NCBI RefSeq assembly: GCF_003403095.1
Contig: NZ_CP031555.1
Span: 3,178,501-3,242,500, forward strand
Direction of reading: 5' to 3'
Origin: Thalassospira indica
Lineage (GTDB): Bacteria > Pseudomonadota > Alphaproteobacteria > Rhodospirillales > Thalassospiraceae
Length of the DNA: 64,000 bases
The notes under the pieces are model-generated. The model did not search any database, was not told where the DNA came from, and saw only the letters and a list, made by a program, of their open reading frames with translations. Shown piece by piece: positions 35,790 through 45,192 of this stretch (positions within the stretch are counted from its first letter, which is position 1; the number at the start of each line of letters is the position of its first letter). Made by a program: the position numbers and the translations under genes.

Positions 35790-37361
35790 CTACTCCGCCG
35801 TGCTCATGCCCATGCGCTGCAAGACTCGGCGCTCAACGACAACGACCAGTTGGTAGAACACAACAGCCAAAATGACGGACAGGGCCGCCACGGTCCAGAT
35901 CATGCCGTAATCCATATAACCGCGCGACTGGTTCAACAAATTGCCAAGCCCCTTACCCGTCGCAAGCCATTCGGCAATCATCACCCCCAGAAGCGCGCGC
36001 GGCACCGTCAGGCGCGTTGCCGCAAACAAATATGGCATGGATGCCGGAATGGTGATGATGCGCAATTCCTGCCCCGCAGAGGCCCCATATGCCATGGCCA
36101 GTTCACGGGTCGCGCGCGGCACCATCGATATCCCTTGCGCCAAAATCACGAATGCCGGGAAAAACGTTACAGATATCGTCACCCAAAGTGTCAGTGACGT
36201 GCCCCGCCCCAACAGCAAAACCAGCAAGGGCGTCAGCGCGACCAACGGCATGGTCTGGGTTACCAGCGCGACCGGCATAAAGGCACGCAAGAATCCCGGA
36301 AACAGCCGTGATGAAATGGCCAGCAAAAAGGCAAAGGTCAAACCACACAACAATCCGATACCAGTAATCGGAAGCGTTTCCCAAAGGGCAGCAATCAAAC
36401 GTTCCTGAGCGCTTTGCGCCGCAGGTGAAAAGAACAGATATTCCACCACGCCAATCGGGGTTTTTGAAATCATTGCCGGCACGTCAAGAAGCCGGATAAA
36501 TGCCCACCAAAACAGGAACGGCAATAGCACCGCCATCGCCCCGGCCAGAATTGATGACAGTGGTCTGCTTTGTTCATCCCCTGCCTTTTCAGGCACCGAC
36601 ATGTTCATCGTGACCGCCCGGCTTGCACCGACGAAGCGATGCGACATAAGCGCAAACACCCCATAGGCCAAACCGGCAATCAGGGTGGCGACAACACCAA
36701 TTCCCCAAAGACGTTCCGGTTCGGCCCGACCAAGCGAACCCAGAAGATACGCGCCAAGCCCCCAGCGACCGCCACCACCAAATTCAGCAAGGATGGCACC
36801 AAGAACTGCATTGGGTGCGGCAACGCGCAAGCCCGACAGGATGGATGGCAAGGCGCTTCTGAACTGAACCATGCGCATGATCAGCCAGTTACTGCCGCCA
36901 TAAACCCTGATCAGGTCCGCCGCCCGGCTGTCAGACTGGGAAAGGCCAATCACGGTTGCCGTCATGGTCACGAAGTAACAGCCAAGGGCGGCAAGAACCA
37001 CCCGCGGGGTCAAACCCGACAGCGTCAGCGACAGGATCGGTGCAATGGCAATGGGCGGCAGGGCAAAGATCGCAATGTTCAAGCCGCGAAAGACGCGCAA
37101 TGACACCGGGATCAAAACAAAGAAAATACCGGCCACCACACCAAGCAGATTGCCGATCACAAACCCAAGTCCGGATGCCTTGAGCGTTTCCCAAACATGG
37201 AGCGGATAGTCGGATCGGTCGTTCCAAAGCCCGATCAGGATCTCGCTGACGCCTGGCAATGCGCCATCGGCAATCAAGTCAAGTCTGCCGACCACTTCCC
37301 AGACAAGAAGCAGTGCGACAACATTGCGCAGTGGAGCGGCCCATTGTTTATTGCCCGCCAT
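35790..37361 (-). CDS. ABC transporter permease with two fused membrane domains (SsuC/ThiX type)
   Basis: This 523-aa inner-membrane protein contains two copies of the BPD_transp_1 permease domain, each ending in an EAA-type loop: [39 protein letters not shown] in the first half and [43 protein letters not shown] in the second. One polypeptide can therefore replace a permease dimer. Start ATG 37361 is favoured by GAGG six bases upstream and by family length, and it overlaps the ATPase gene by 14 bp, implying translational coupling. It forms an importer with the ATPase and NMT1-type binding protein encoded upstream. Confidence 0.88.
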   Translation of the reverse strand: MAGNKQWAAPLRNVVALLLVWEVVGRLDLIADGALPGVSEILIGLWNDRSDYPLHVWETLKASGLGFVIGNLLGVVAGIFFVLIPVSLRVFRGLNIAIFALPPIAIAPILSLTLSGLTPRVVLAALGCYFVTMTATVIGLSQSDSRAADLIRVYGGSNWLIMRMVQFRSALPSILSGLRVAAPNAVLGAILAEFGGGGRWGLGAYLLGSLGRAEPERLWGIGVVATLIAGLAYGVFALMSHRFVGASRAVTMNMSVPEKAGDEQSRPLSSILAGAMAVLLPFLFWWAFIRLLDVPAMISKTPIGVVEYLFFSPAAQSAQERLIAALWETLPITGIGLLCGLTFAFLLAISSRLFPGFLRAFMPVALVTQTMPLVALTPLLVLLLGRGTSLTLWVTISVTFFPAFVILAQGISMVPRATRELAMAYGASAGQELRIITIPASMPYLFAATRLTVPRALLGVMIAEWLATGKGLGNLLNQSRGYMDYGMIWTVAALSVILAVVFYQLVVVVERRVLQRMGMSTAE

Positions 37362-38118
37362 GAAGTACCTCGGCAACCTTGTCGCACAGGGCATGGAAGG
37401 CAGGATCGGAAAACAGCTCGGGTTTGCGCGGGCGTTCGAACGGAACATCAATCACCACCGAAAGACGCCCCGGATTGGCCGACATCACTGCAATCCGGTC
37501 CGCAAGGAAGACGGCCTCGTCAATGCCGTGGGTGACGAGAAATGCCGTGGCCTGACTTTCCTGCCAGATGCGTTGCAGTTCAAGATTCATCTGACGCCGC
37601 AAGATTTGATCGAGTGCGCCAAAAGGTTCATCCATAAAAAGCACGCGCGGACGGGTCACCAGCGCGCGGGCAATTGCCACACGCTGGCGCATTCCGCCGG
37701 AAAGTTCGCCCGGCAGGGCATTTTCATAACCTTTCAGGCCAACCAGTTCGATCAAATGTTGAACATCCGGGGCAAAGTCCCGAATGTTCTTTCTGAGGAC
37801 TTCCAAGGGCACTTCGACATTCTGGCGCACAGACCGCCAGGGCAGAAGTGCCGCATCCTGAAAGGCAACACCGGTCAGACCGGCCCGCGTCGCATCCTGT
37901 GGTTCGCGATCCTCGATCAGCACCGCGCCCTTGTCGGCATCTTCAAGACCCAGCGCAATTCGCATGGCTGTGGACTTGCCACAGCCTGACGGGCCGATGA
38001 TCGCGGTAAACGACCCCGAAGGACAACTCAGGGACATATCCCTGAGCGCCTCGATGGTTTTTCCGCGCCCGCTGAAGGTCTTGCAGACACCGTGGAATGT
38101 GATCCCCCCAGAGGGCAT
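37348..38118 (-). CDS. ABC transporter ATPase (SsuB/ThiZ/TauB type)
   Basis: This 256-aa ATPase has Walker [24 protein letters not shown] (about residues 40-62), Q-loop [18 protein letters not shown], signature [32 protein letters not shown] and a switch histidine in [19 protein letters not shown]. These match the nitrate/sulfonate/taurine/pyrimidine importer group. ATG 38118 is chosen because AGGAGAT lies five bases before it; it starts one base after the binding-protein stop. The upstream in-frame ATG at 38166 would overlap that gene. Confidence 0.9.
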   Translation of the reverse strand: MPSGGITFHGVCKTFSGRGKTIEALRDMSLSCPSGSFTAIIGPSGCGKSTAMRIALGLEDADKGAVLIEDREPQDATRAGLTGVAFQDAALLPWRSVRQNVEVPLEVLRKNIRDFAPDVQHLIELVGLKGYENALPGELSGGMRQRVAIARALVTRPRVLFMDEPFGALDQILRRQMNLELQRIWQESQATAFLVTHGIDEAVFLADRIAVMSANPGRLSVVIDVPFERPRKPELFSDPAFHALCDKVAEVLHGGQ

Positions 38119-38119
38119 C

Positions 38120-39100
38120 CTAGATCTCCTCAAGCAGCGTGGTATCGAACATGTCGCGGCTGCCATTTATGCCAATTTGGCCAAGGGCAGTCAGGCAGGC
38201 TTCGATGTCATCTTCAGCCATTGAGAAGATGCCGTTCGGGCTTTCAACGAGCGGCTGCTGCGCCTTGTTGAAGTAGATTTCGTTTTCGATGGTCCGGCCC
38301 GTTCCCTTGAACCAGCTATCGGCCCATTTCGGCGGCCAGACCGTCGGATCAACAAAGTTTTCTTCCCAGCCGCGACGCGATGCGCGCAACCAGCCAACCA
38401 GTTCCTTGCGCTTGGTTTTAAGCGTTTCTTCGGTCACCACAACTGTATCGTTAAAGATGGTAAAGCCGAAATCATAAAGCAGGAACGAGGTTGCCTCTGC
38501 CCCCTGCTGGGAAATTGTGAACGGAACATTGGTGGTGAAATCAAGGCTGGCGTCAATTTCACCCTTGATCAGCGGGGTCGGATCATATGCATACGGAACG
38601 ATGTTAACATCGGCCTTGTCGATACCGTTCAGTTTCAGCATCGCTTCAACCGAAATGACATTGACCGGCGGCACGGCAAGAGTCTTGCCGACAAGATCTT
38701 CGGGTTTGTTGATCGGGTTGGATTTCAATGAAACGATGCCGATCGGGTTTTTCTGATATTGGGTGCCGATGATCTTGAACGGTGCGCCCTGTTCTGAAAT
38801 CGCCTTGATGGTGGTGTCTGGTGTGGTCAGGGTCAAATCGGCACGCCCGGTGATGATTGTGCTTTCGGGAATGACATCCGGCCCCCCCGACGCATAGCTC
38901 ATATCAAGGCCTTCGTCGGCGTAATAGCCCTTGTCGAGCCCCAGAAAATAACCCGCGAATTCCGCGTCATTGATCCAGGATGCCTGCATGGCAAACGGCG
39001 ATGCGGCCATTGCACGGAACGATCCGAACGGCATGGCGGATGCGGCGGCGCCTGCGGCAGCTGCGCCAAGAAAACGGCGACGACTCAGTTTCATATCCAT
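38120..39100 (-). CDS. NMT1/THI5-like ABC substrate-binding protein
   Basis: This 326-aa periplasmic protein has a twin-arginine signal ([21 protein letters not shown], cleavage near residue 32) and the NMT1/THI5 fold, with [35 protein letters not shown] at the mature N terminus. That opening is typical of proteins binding thiamin-precursor pyrimidines, but the family also binds riboflavin, taurine, sulfonates and others. AGGGAG precedes the ATG. It is encoded between a cyclo-ligase-like gene and the ATPase gene. Confidence 0.87.
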   Translation of the reverse strand: MDMKLSRRRFLGAAAAGAAASAMPFGSFRAMAASPFAMQASWINDAEFAGYFLGLDKGYYADEGLDMSYASGGPDVIPESTIITGRADLTLTTPDTTIKAISEQGAPFKIIGTQYQKNPIGIVSLKSNPINKPEDLVGKTLAVPPVNVISVEAMLKLNGIDKADVNIVPYAYDPTPLIKGEIDASLDFTTNVPFTISQQGAEATSFLLYDFGFTIFNDTVVVTEETLKTKRKELVGWLRASRRGWEENFVDPTVWPPKWADSWFKGTGRTIENEIYFNKAQQPLVESPNGIFSMAEDDIEACLTALGQIGINGSRDMFDTTLLEEI

Positions 39101-39151
39101 AGCTTAATCTCCCTGATGAATTTCGGTGGTCGGCCTGCGCATTTTTTGCGC

Positions 39152-39889
39152 TTATGCCAGCCCCTGAATACGTTGAAGTTCTTGAAGCGGGGGCGTTTCC
39201 TCGATTTGTTTTGGGTCCAGAAGCGGCCATTTCACACCACTTGGACGTTTTGCCCGGCGCCCGACATCAAGCACGCGGGTGGGTGTCATGATCTGATCCA
39301 CAAGGATGTCGGTTTCCGATGGTTGAAGCATCTCTGCGACCACCTGAACATCATGAACAACGGCCACAACCGGGGTGGTTTCATCGACCAGACCAAGATC
39401 GGTGAACATGCCCCATTCAAGGTCAAAGAACCCGTGTCCCTTGCCAAACCGCACCCCGTTCATCGACACGGCCGACGCACCGGTGACCATGTAGTCAAAG
39501 CGACCACGTTTGGCGATTTCTTCAAGGGTGATCGGGCGGCCGAAATGCTCCATACCATCCAGCCAGGATGCATAAAGCGCGGCCCCATCGGGAACCATGG
39601 AAGGCTCAAGAAGCAAAAAACCGCGATAGATGCCATAGGTCGACATGACAAACGTTTTGCCATCCTCGATCATCCGACGACGAAGATCGGCAAGGCAGTT
39701 ATCCGGGGTGATAAAGGCAAACTCGGATTTCTGATAAGCTTCGGTTTCAACGATCTTGTCGACCGCCTGTTCGGAGCCGTCAAAGTCAGGAATGACTTCA
39801 GCAAAGTTCAAATGGAAACGTGTATCGGGCTTTGCCACGTCGTGAAGCTTTGACCAAATTCGTTCGCGAACCACCTTGGAGGTTGACAT
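39152..39889 (-). CDS. 5-formyltetrahydrofolate cyclo-ligase family protein (COG0212 paralogue)
   Basis: This 245-aa soluble protein has the 5-FCL fold signature GVRFGKGHGFFDLEWGMFTDLGL (about residues 150-172), equivalent to the GGGYYD/R-type ATP and substrate loop of true enzymes but with GKGHGFFDLEWG, plus TPVVAVVHDVQVV downstream. The N-terminal part (KVVRERIWSKLHDVA) also fits. Paralogues of this kind, distinct from the housekeeping cyclo-ligase, have been linked to thiamin metabolism by genome context. Here it is the first gene of the transporter operon, supporting a pyrimidine or folate-like substrate. Catalytic activity is uncertain. Confidence 0.75.
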   Translation of the reverse strand: MSTSKVVRERIWSKLHDVAKPDTRFHLNFAEVIPDFDGSEQAVDKIVETEAYQKSEFAFITPDNCLADLRRRMIEDGKTFVMSTYGIYRGFLLLEPSMVPDGAALYASWLDGMEHFGRPITLEEIAKRGRFDYMVTGASAVSMNGVRFGKGHGFFDLEWGMFTDLGLVDETTPVVAVVHDVQVVAEMLQPSETDILVDQIMTPTRVLDVGRRAKRPSGVKWPLLDPKQIEETPPLQELQRIQGLA

Positions 39890-39905
39890 GATGCAATCCT
39901 GCGTC

Positions 39906-39956
39906 GTTTCATAATTATGCGTTTCACTGTTTCAAAAATAAGAAACACCTGTTTCA
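39906..39956. promoter_or_regulatory. Cluster of GTTTCA motifs, candidate RpiR-type operator
   Basis: GTTTCA occurs at 39906, 39921, 39929 and 39951, and GAAACA at 39942. TGTTTC-N8-GAAACA (39928-39947) forms a perfect inverted repeat. All lie in the 113-bp region between the divergent cyclo-ligase-like and RpiR genes. Confidence 0.5.
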
Positions 39957-40002
39957 TTCGTCAAGATGTTTCTTGGCTCACCTCTAGGTACAAGGGTCGA
40001 AA

Positions 40003-40851
40003 ATGGCCTCTCGACTGATCTTACGCATCCAGGAAAAACAGGCCCGCCTGACAAGCGGCGAAAAGAAAATTGCGAAAACTATCCTTGAAAATCAGGATAT
40101 TATCGAAACTCATACGGCAACCGAGATCGCCAATCTATCCGGCGTATCAAAGGCCACGGCCGCACGATTTTTTCGTACCCTTGGATATGCCGATTTTGAG
40201 GAAGTTCGCCTGCAGGCCCGTGAAGAACGCAACCAGAAACAGCCGTATCGTCAGACCATTGTTTCAGAAACGGCCGTTTCACTGGGCCGTTCCATTGGCG
40301 ACCATCTGGAACTGGAACTTCAAAACCTGACGCGCAGTTTCGAGGAACTCAGTTCCTACAAACTGATGGAAACAATTGATATTGTTGCTTCAGCACCCAG
40401 TGTCTGGTTTCTTGGTTTCGGGGCCGAGGATGGTGTTGCACGCACCGGTCGGGCGATGTTTTCACGCCTGCGTCATGGCGTTCATTACATTTCGGGAGTC
40501 GGCCAAGACTGGTCAAGCGATCTGGCCATGGTTGGCCCGCGAGATGTCCTGATTTTACTCACGCTCGACACCCGCCCCAAGGTGATGCGCCCGATCATCA
40601 ATTATGCCCGCACATCGCGCATGCGCGTCGTCACCCTGACTGATCACAGCTATGAAAAACAGGCCGCGCGCTTTTCCGACGTGGTCCTGCCCTGCCATGT
40701 TGCAAGCTATGGACTATTGCCAACACATGCGACGCTGCTATCCATGCTGCGCCTGATGGGCATTGCCTATGCCGGAAAGAACCCGGAGTCGGTCAAACAG
40801 CGTGCCGATACGCTTGATGCAATTGTCGAAGAACTCGACATCATGGAATAG
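40003..40851 (+). CDS. MurR/RpiR family transcriptional regulator
   Basis: This 282-aa regulator has an N-terminal RpiR helix-turn-helix (HTATEIANLSGVSKATAARFFRTLGYADFEEVRLQAREERN, about residues 36-78) and a C-terminal SIS domain (about 125-250; VWFLGFGAEDGVARTGRAMFSRLRHGV and VTLTDHSYEKQAARFSDVVL). SIS domains usually bind phosphosugars, but many RpiR proteins next to NMT1-type transporters control uptake of other ligands. It is divergent from the transporter operon across a motif-rich 113-bp region, so it is the probable local regulator. Confidence 0.9.
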   Translation: MASRLILRIQEKQARLTSGEKKIAKTILENQDIIETHTATEIANLSGVSKATAARFFRTLGYADFEEVRLQAREERNQKQPYRQTIVSETAVSLGRSIGDHLELELQNLTRSFEELSSYKLMETIDIVASAPSVWFLGFGAEDGVARTGRAMFSRLRHGVHYISGVGQDWSSDLAMVGPRDVLILLTLDTRPKVMRPIINYARTSRMRVVTLTDHSYEKQAARFSDVVLPCHVASYGLLPTHATLLSMLRLMGIAYAGKNPESVKQRADTLDAIVEELDIME

Positions 40852-40969
40852 GACGGGCGAAATATTGCTGTTTTGCCTTGGCAATCAATTGATTGCCAAA
40901 CTGCCCACCGCACCGTTACCATGCCCGCAACACGCCGATAAAGAGATTGCAAGCGCAGAGGGAACCAAG

Positions 40970-41410
40970 ATGCGACAGACCTTCCGACAGAACAAAGCCG
41001 TCGCACTGATCACCGCCGCCATCCTTGGCATACTTATCCTTCCGAGCGCCCCGGCAAAGGCCGAAATGGATGCAGAGCGGGGAAAAACCCTGTTTGCCGA
41101 ACGTGGCTGCGTCATCTGTCATTCGGTCAACAATGTCGGTAGCAACACTGCGACCAGTCTTGATGCATCAAACATGAATATCGCGCGTGAGCCGTTTGAA
41201 TTCTTTGCCCGCATGTGGCGCGGCGCGCCGCAGATGCTGGCCCTGCAGCAGGCCGATCTTGGCTATCAGATCGATTTTTCCGGTCAGGACATCGCCGATA
41301 TTTTCGCCTTTGTTCAAAGCCGTGAAATTCAGGAAGGCTTCACCGAACAGGACCTTCCCGACCATATCAAGGAAATCATTGATAACGGTCCGTCGACTGC
41401 CATCGATTAA
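40970..41410 (+). CDS. Periplasmic monoheme cytochrome c
   Basis: This 146-aa protein has a Sec signal peptide (MRQTFRQNKAVALITAAILGILILPSAPAKA, about 31 residues) and a single heme motif CVICH (about residues 48-52), followed by a helix with MWRGAPQM that can supply the axial methionine. It resembles short class I cytochromes c. The redox partner is unknown. GAGGG before ATG 40970 supports the start; the frame opens further upstream but overlaps the RpiR gene. Confidence 0.8.
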   Translation: MRQTFRQNKAVALITAAILGILILPSAPAKAEMDAERGKTLFAERGCVICHSVNNVGSNTATSLDASNMNIAREPFEFFARMWRGAPQMLALQQADLGYQIDFSGQDIADIFAFVQSREIQEGFTEQDLPDHIKEIIDNGPSTAID

Positions 41411-41437
41411 AGCGCCCGGAACACCCAAGACACACAA

Positions 41438-41466
41438 AAGCCGCCCTCGTTTCCGACGGGCGGCTT
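41438..41466. terminator. Hairpin between the cytochrome c gene and der
   Basis: AAGCCGCCC / GGGCGGCTT, 9-bp stem with an 11-base loop that can pair further (CTCG/CGA-), lies between convergent genes. The T-run is weak (CGTTGTGTTT). Confidence 0.6.
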
Positions 41467-41491
41467 CGTTGTGTTTGGCTACAAATCGAAA

Positions 41492-43027
41492 CTAGCGTTT
41501 CTTTTTCTTGTTGGCAAAGGGGTTGTCGCTGCTACGCAAATAGATGCGGATCGGAACGCCCGGCATGTCGAAATCCTCGCGCAGGCCATTGATCAGATAG
41601 CGCGTATAGCTTTCGGGCAGTTCCGCCGCCTTGGAGCAGTTGATAAAGAAGCTTGGCGGACGCGATTTCGCCTGGGTCATATAGCGCAGGCGAATACGAC
41701 GCCCGGAAATGACCGGTGGCAAATGGCGTTCGGTGGTTGCTTCAAGCCAGCGGTTGAGCTGCGAGGTCGGGATGCGACGGCTCCAGATATCGTGGATATC
41801 AAGAACGGTCGGCATCAGGCGATCCGTGCCACGCCCGGTCAGGGCCGAGAAGGTCAGAACCGGAATACCCTTGGCCTGGGCAAAGGACGTATCAAGCTTG
41901 TCACGCAGTTCCTGCATGACGCCCTTTTTGTCGATGATCGCATCCCACTTGTTAACCGCAATGATCAGCGCACGGCCTTCTTCAAGCACCATACGCGCAA
42001 TCGTCAGGTCCTGCTTATCAAGCGTATTGGTCGCATCAATCATCAGGACCACGACCTGCGCATAGCGGATCACGCGCAGCGTATCGGCAACCGACAGCTT
42101 TTCAACGCGGTCATCGATCTTCTTCTTGCGGCGCATACCGGCGGTATCGACCAGACGGATCGGACGGCCTTCATAGGACCAGTCGACCGCGATCGAGTCA
42201 CGGGTGAGCCCGGCCTGCGGCCCGGTCATGACGCGCTCTTCGCCCAAAAGCTGGTTCAGAAGGGTTGATTTACCGGCGTTCGGACGACCAACAATTGCCA
42301 ACTGGATTTTCGAATTGTCACGTGCGCCTTCGACAATCAGCTCGCCATCTTCGTCTTCGTCGTCCTCGCTGAATTCGATCTCGTAGGACGGGAAGACTTC
42401 ACCTTCGTCATCGGCAAAACCGTCCTCATCGTCGAAATCTTCATCTGCAAGGCTATCCGCACGGGCCTCATTCAACGCTTCCTGTGCTGCTTCGCGCGCA
42501 TGCTGTCTGGCAACCCGTTCGCGGTCTTTCCATTCTTTCCAGTGCGGCTCAAGCATGTCATAGAGCAACTCGATCCCAAGGCCATGCTCGGCCGAGATCG
42601 GCGCGACATCGCCAAGACCAAGCCCATAGGCCTCATAAAGGCCCGGATCCTGATCACGGCCTTCGTGCTTGTTGGCAATGACATAGACCGGCTTCTCGCG
42701 TTTGCGCAGCCAATCGGCAAAATGGTTATCAAGCGGCGTCAGACCGGCACGGGCATCAATCAGGAACAGCGCAACATCGCATTCCTCAAACGCCTTTTCA
42801 CTTTGCTGGCGCATCATGCCTTCGACGGAATTATCAAACGCTTCTTCCAGACCGGCGGTGTCGATAATGTCAAAAGACATATCGCCAAGGCGTGCCTTGC
42901 CATAACGGCGGTCACGGGTCACACCGGGCTGATCGTCCACAAGCGCCAGCTTTTTGCCGACCAGACGGTTAAACAGGGTCGACTTCCCGACATTGGGGCG
43001 ACCGATAATGGCAACTTTCAGCGACAT
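41492..43027 (-). CDS. der: Ribosome biogenesis GTPase Der (EngA) with acidic linker
   Basis: This 511-aa protein has two GTPase domains in tandem: first G1 GRPNVGKST with DTAGL and NKHEGRD (about residues 8-160), second G1 GRPNAGKST with DTAGMRRK and NKWDA (about 235-410), then a KH-like domain. It acts in late 50S assembly. The linker between G domains is unusually acidic, with about 45 residues dominated by Asp and Glu (EDFDDEDGFADDEGE, SEDDEDEDGE). The C terminus ends NPFANKKKKR. It follows bamB by 110 bp on the same strand. Confidence 0.95.
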   Translation of the reverse strand: MSLKVAIIGRPNVGKSTLFNRLVGKKLALVDDQPGVTRDRRYGKARLGDMSFDIIDTAGLEEAFDNSVEGMMRQQSEKAFEECDVALFLIDARAGLTPLDNHFADWLRKREKPVYVIANKHEGRDQDPGLYEAYGLGLGDVAPISAEHGLGIELLYDMLEPHWKEWKDRERVARQHAREAAQEALNEARADSLADEDFDDEDGFADDEGEVFPSYEIEFSEDDEDEDGELIVEGARDNSKIQLAIVGRPNAGKSTLLNQLLGEERVMTGPQAGLTRDSIAVDWSYEGRPIRLVDTAGMRRKKKIDDRVEKLSVADTLRVIRYAQVVVLMIDATNTLDKQDLTIARMVLEEGRALIIAVNKWDAIIDKKGVMQELRDKLDTSFAQAKGIPVLTFSALTGRGTDRLMPTVLDIHDIWSRRIPTSQLNRWLEATTERHLPPVISGRRIRLRYMTQAKSRPPSFFINCSKAAELPESYTRYLINGLREDFDMPGVPIRIYLRSSDNPFANKKKKR

Positions 43028-43060
43028 CTGATTTTCAGACTCTCGTAATAAAAGGCGTTA

Positions 43061-43090
43061 TGCGCCGTGGGCACATTGACCCACGGCGCA
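43061..43090. terminator. Hairpin between bamB and der
   Basis: A perfect 11-bp stem TGCGCCGTGGG / CCCACGGCGCA with an eight-base loop. On the transcribed minus strand it is followed by TAACGCCTTTTATT, a weak U-tract, so it may attenuate read-through into der. Confidence 0.45.
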
Positions 43091-43137
43091 TCGCAAATCC
43101 TGCAAGGCAAATCGCCTTGCCTAAAACTGTATCCTGA

Positions 43138-44472
43138 TCAGCGATATGCGATTAGATCGGCATCCGCAGTCAGGAAGTAAAGGCTGTCACCGGCAACAGA
43201 TGGCGGCAGGGTAATTGGCCCGGATACTTCGTCCTCACCAAGAATGTCACCGCTATAAGGGGAAACAGTCATTACTTCGCCCTGCTCGTTACCAACGATC
43301 AACCTGTCACCGGCCAGTACCGGCCCTGTCCAGACAATCGGGCCTTCCTGATCCTCGGGATCGGTAAAACGGGGCAGAACGGTCACCCATTTAACCTGTC
43401 CGGTGCGTCGACGCAAGGCAATCAAGTCATTTGTATTGGTTAGCAGGTATACATATTCGCCGGCCACCCATGGTGACTGGATGCCACCGGCCTCAAGTTC
43501 CCAGACACGAACCCCGGTGCGAAGGTCAATCGCGGTCGTCAAACCGGAGTTGCTTGTCGCAATCACCAGGTCATTATCAATCACCGGCAGGCCGCGAATA
43601 TCAGCAATCGCCGACACCGCATCGGTACGACCGGCCGCGGCAAGCGCATCCGACCAGATCACCTGACCGTTTTCAACGCGAAGGGCATAAAGTTCGCCCG
43701 TCGAATAGGCCGAAATGACAACACCCTGATCCACCGCCGGGCTGGCACCACCGATAAAGGACGCGCCCTCGGACGCACCACGATGGTTCCAAAGCGTTTC
43801 ACCGGTGCGCGCATTCAACGCAACAGTCTGGTTATCGATGGTAATGGCAAAGACGCGACCACCGCGCACAGTCGGCGCAGAACGCATAGGTGCGGTAACC
43901 TGTTGACGCCAAAGGATCGTGGCACTTGGCGCATCAATGGCAATGATTTCGGCAAAGCCCGTCGTGGCATAAATGACACCGGCCTCATAGGCCAGACCGC
44001 CGCCCAAAAGCGTGCTGTCTTCTTCGTCCTCAGGTGCGAGTTCAAGCGACCAGATCCGCTTGCCCGAAGATGCGGCAAAGGCACGGACTTCGGCGCTGGC
44101 ATCGATGGTAAAGATCACACCGCGCGCGACAATCGCCTGATTAAGCAGAAGGTTGTCATCCATCGACCCTTCGCCGATATCAATCGACCAGTCCTGTTCG
44201 AGGACATCGTTATCAAGCGCAACGTGATGGAGTGCGTGGCTTGGATAGCCGCCATTTTGCGGCCAGTCGACCATGGGTTCCGGTTCAGGCAAAATCACGC
44301 GCTGGTCGGTCAGTTCAATGTCGGGCTGAACCGTGCTTTGCAGGGCAAGGACCGAAATACGCTCGCCGGGAAGCGGCGGATCTTCTGCCTCGCCAAGCCA
44401 GCTTGAACACCCTGCCAAAAGGCCCGTCAGGCCCATTACGCAAAGAAGTGACTTAATACCGCGTGTGGTCAA
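43138..44472 (-). CDS. bamB: Outer membrane assembly lipoprotein BamB
   Basis: This 444-aa PQQ-like beta-propeller lipoprotein of the BAM complex has a lipobox LAGC with C22. Repeated blades such as VIFTIDASAEVRAFAASSGKRIWSLEL, RVFAITIDNQTVALNARTGETLWNHRG and LVIATSNSGLTTAIDLRTGVRVWELEAGG each carry the A-x-x-x-TG-x-x-x-W motif. The neighbours yfgM and der give the standard order yfgM-bamB-der. It is longer than the E. coli protein by about 50 residues. Confidence 0.92.
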   Translation of the reverse strand: MTTRGIKSLLCVMGLTGLLAGCSSWLGEAEDPPLPGERISVLALQSTVQPDIELTDQRVILPEPEPMVDWPQNGGYPSHALHHVALDNDVLEQDWSIDIGEGSMDDNLLLNQAIVARGVIFTIDASAEVRAFAASSGKRIWSLELAPEDEEDSTLLGGGLAYEAGVIYATTGFAEIIAIDAPSATILWRQQVTAPMRSAPTVRGGRVFAITIDNQTVALNARTGETLWNHRGASEGASFIGGASPAVDQGVVISAYSTGELYALRVENGQVIWSDALAAAGRTDAVSAIADIRGLPVIDNDLVIATSNSGLTTAIDLRTGVRVWELEAGGIQSPWVAGEYVYLLTNTNDLIALRRRTGQVKWVTVLPRFTDPEDQEGPIVWTGPVLAGDRLIVGNEQGEVMTVSPYSGDILGEDEVSGPITLPPSVAGDSLYFLTADADLIAYR

Positions 44473-44502
44473 AACCGTATCCCCTGAAAAAACTCACGTC
44501 AT

Positions 44503-44525
44503 ATGGATCGCAGATTGCGATCCAT
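44503..44525. terminator. Hairpin between yfgM and bamB
   Basis: A perfect 10-bp stem ATGGATCGCA / TGCGATCCAT with a three-base loop. On the minus strand six T residues follow about ten bases later, so it could be an attenuator. Confidence 0.35.
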
Positions 44526-44541
44526 TGATGCCCGAAGAACC

Positions 44542-45192
44542 TCAGGCACCAACAGCCTTGAGAATTTCACTTGCCCGTGCGCGCATTCCGGCCGGCGCAC
44601 TGTTATCATCAGCAATCTCGGTCAGAAGCGGTTTGGCGGCTTCGACCTCACCACCCGCGATATGCAGAAGTGCAATCATTTCACGTGCGGAGTAGTACCA
44701 CGCATTCTCGGGCACTGCGATCGGCTGAAGACGCGCGATCAGGTCCTGCGCGTTTTCGGCACTGGCGCTGTTCATTGCGATCTGAACAACCGCAAGATCG
44801 CGATAAACCTGATCAATGTCGGAATTACCGGCAATTGCTTCGAGTTCGCTGATTGCTGACGGCGTCGCATCCGCGCGAAGGTAAACGGCGGCCTTCTGGA
44901 AATGACCAAGCGCGACAAAATCGGCATTGCCATCGGCGATGATCGCATCAAGGGCGGCCAATGCGGCGTCTTCGTCGGTTGCGCTGTCCTGTGCCAGTTC
45001 GACGGCATTGGCAAGACGGGTACCGTTTTCGATGCTGGTGCTGGTTTCATAGGTTTTCCAGCCTTCACGACCGGCAACACCCAGCACGATGGCCGCTGCA
45101 ACGCCGATCACGTATTTCCCGTATTTGCGCCACAGCTCTTCGCTGCGTTCACGCTTAAGGTCTTCTTCGACTTCCTGGAAAATATCAACCAC
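44542..45192 (-). CDS. YfgM-like tetratricopeptide protein (Sec translocon accessory)
   Basis: This 216-aa protein begins VDIFQEVEEDLKRERSEELWRKYGKYVIGVAAAIVLGVAG, an N-terminal cytoplasmic helix followed by one membrane anchor (about residues 26-43) and a periplasmic TPR-like domain (ALAALDAIIADGNADFVALGHFQKAAVYLRA, MIALLHIAGGEVEAAKPLLTEIA). This matches the YfgM/DUF2133-type family that associates with SecYEG and periplasmic chaperones. It heads the yfgM-bamB-der operon. Confidence 0.85.
   Translation of the reverse strand: MVDIFQEVEEDLKRERSEELWRKYGKYVIGVAAAIVLGVAGREGWKTYETSTSIENGTRLANAVELAQDSATDEDAALAALDAIIADGNADFVALGHFQKAAVYLRADATPSAISELEAIAGNSDIDQVYRDLAVVQIAMNSASAENAQDLIARLQPIAVPENAWYYSAREMIALLHIAGGEVEAAKPLLTEIADDNSAPAGMRARASEILKAVGA

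Noticed and set aside
36570..37103. 177-aa plus-strand frame inside the ABC permease gene
   Set aside because: Antisense to a strongly supported permease and rich in repeats of basic residues typical of shadow frames.
39890..40002. TPP riboswitch upstream of the transporter operon
   Set aside because: The conserved thi-box segments are absent; the region instead holds GTTTCA repeats suited to a protein operator.
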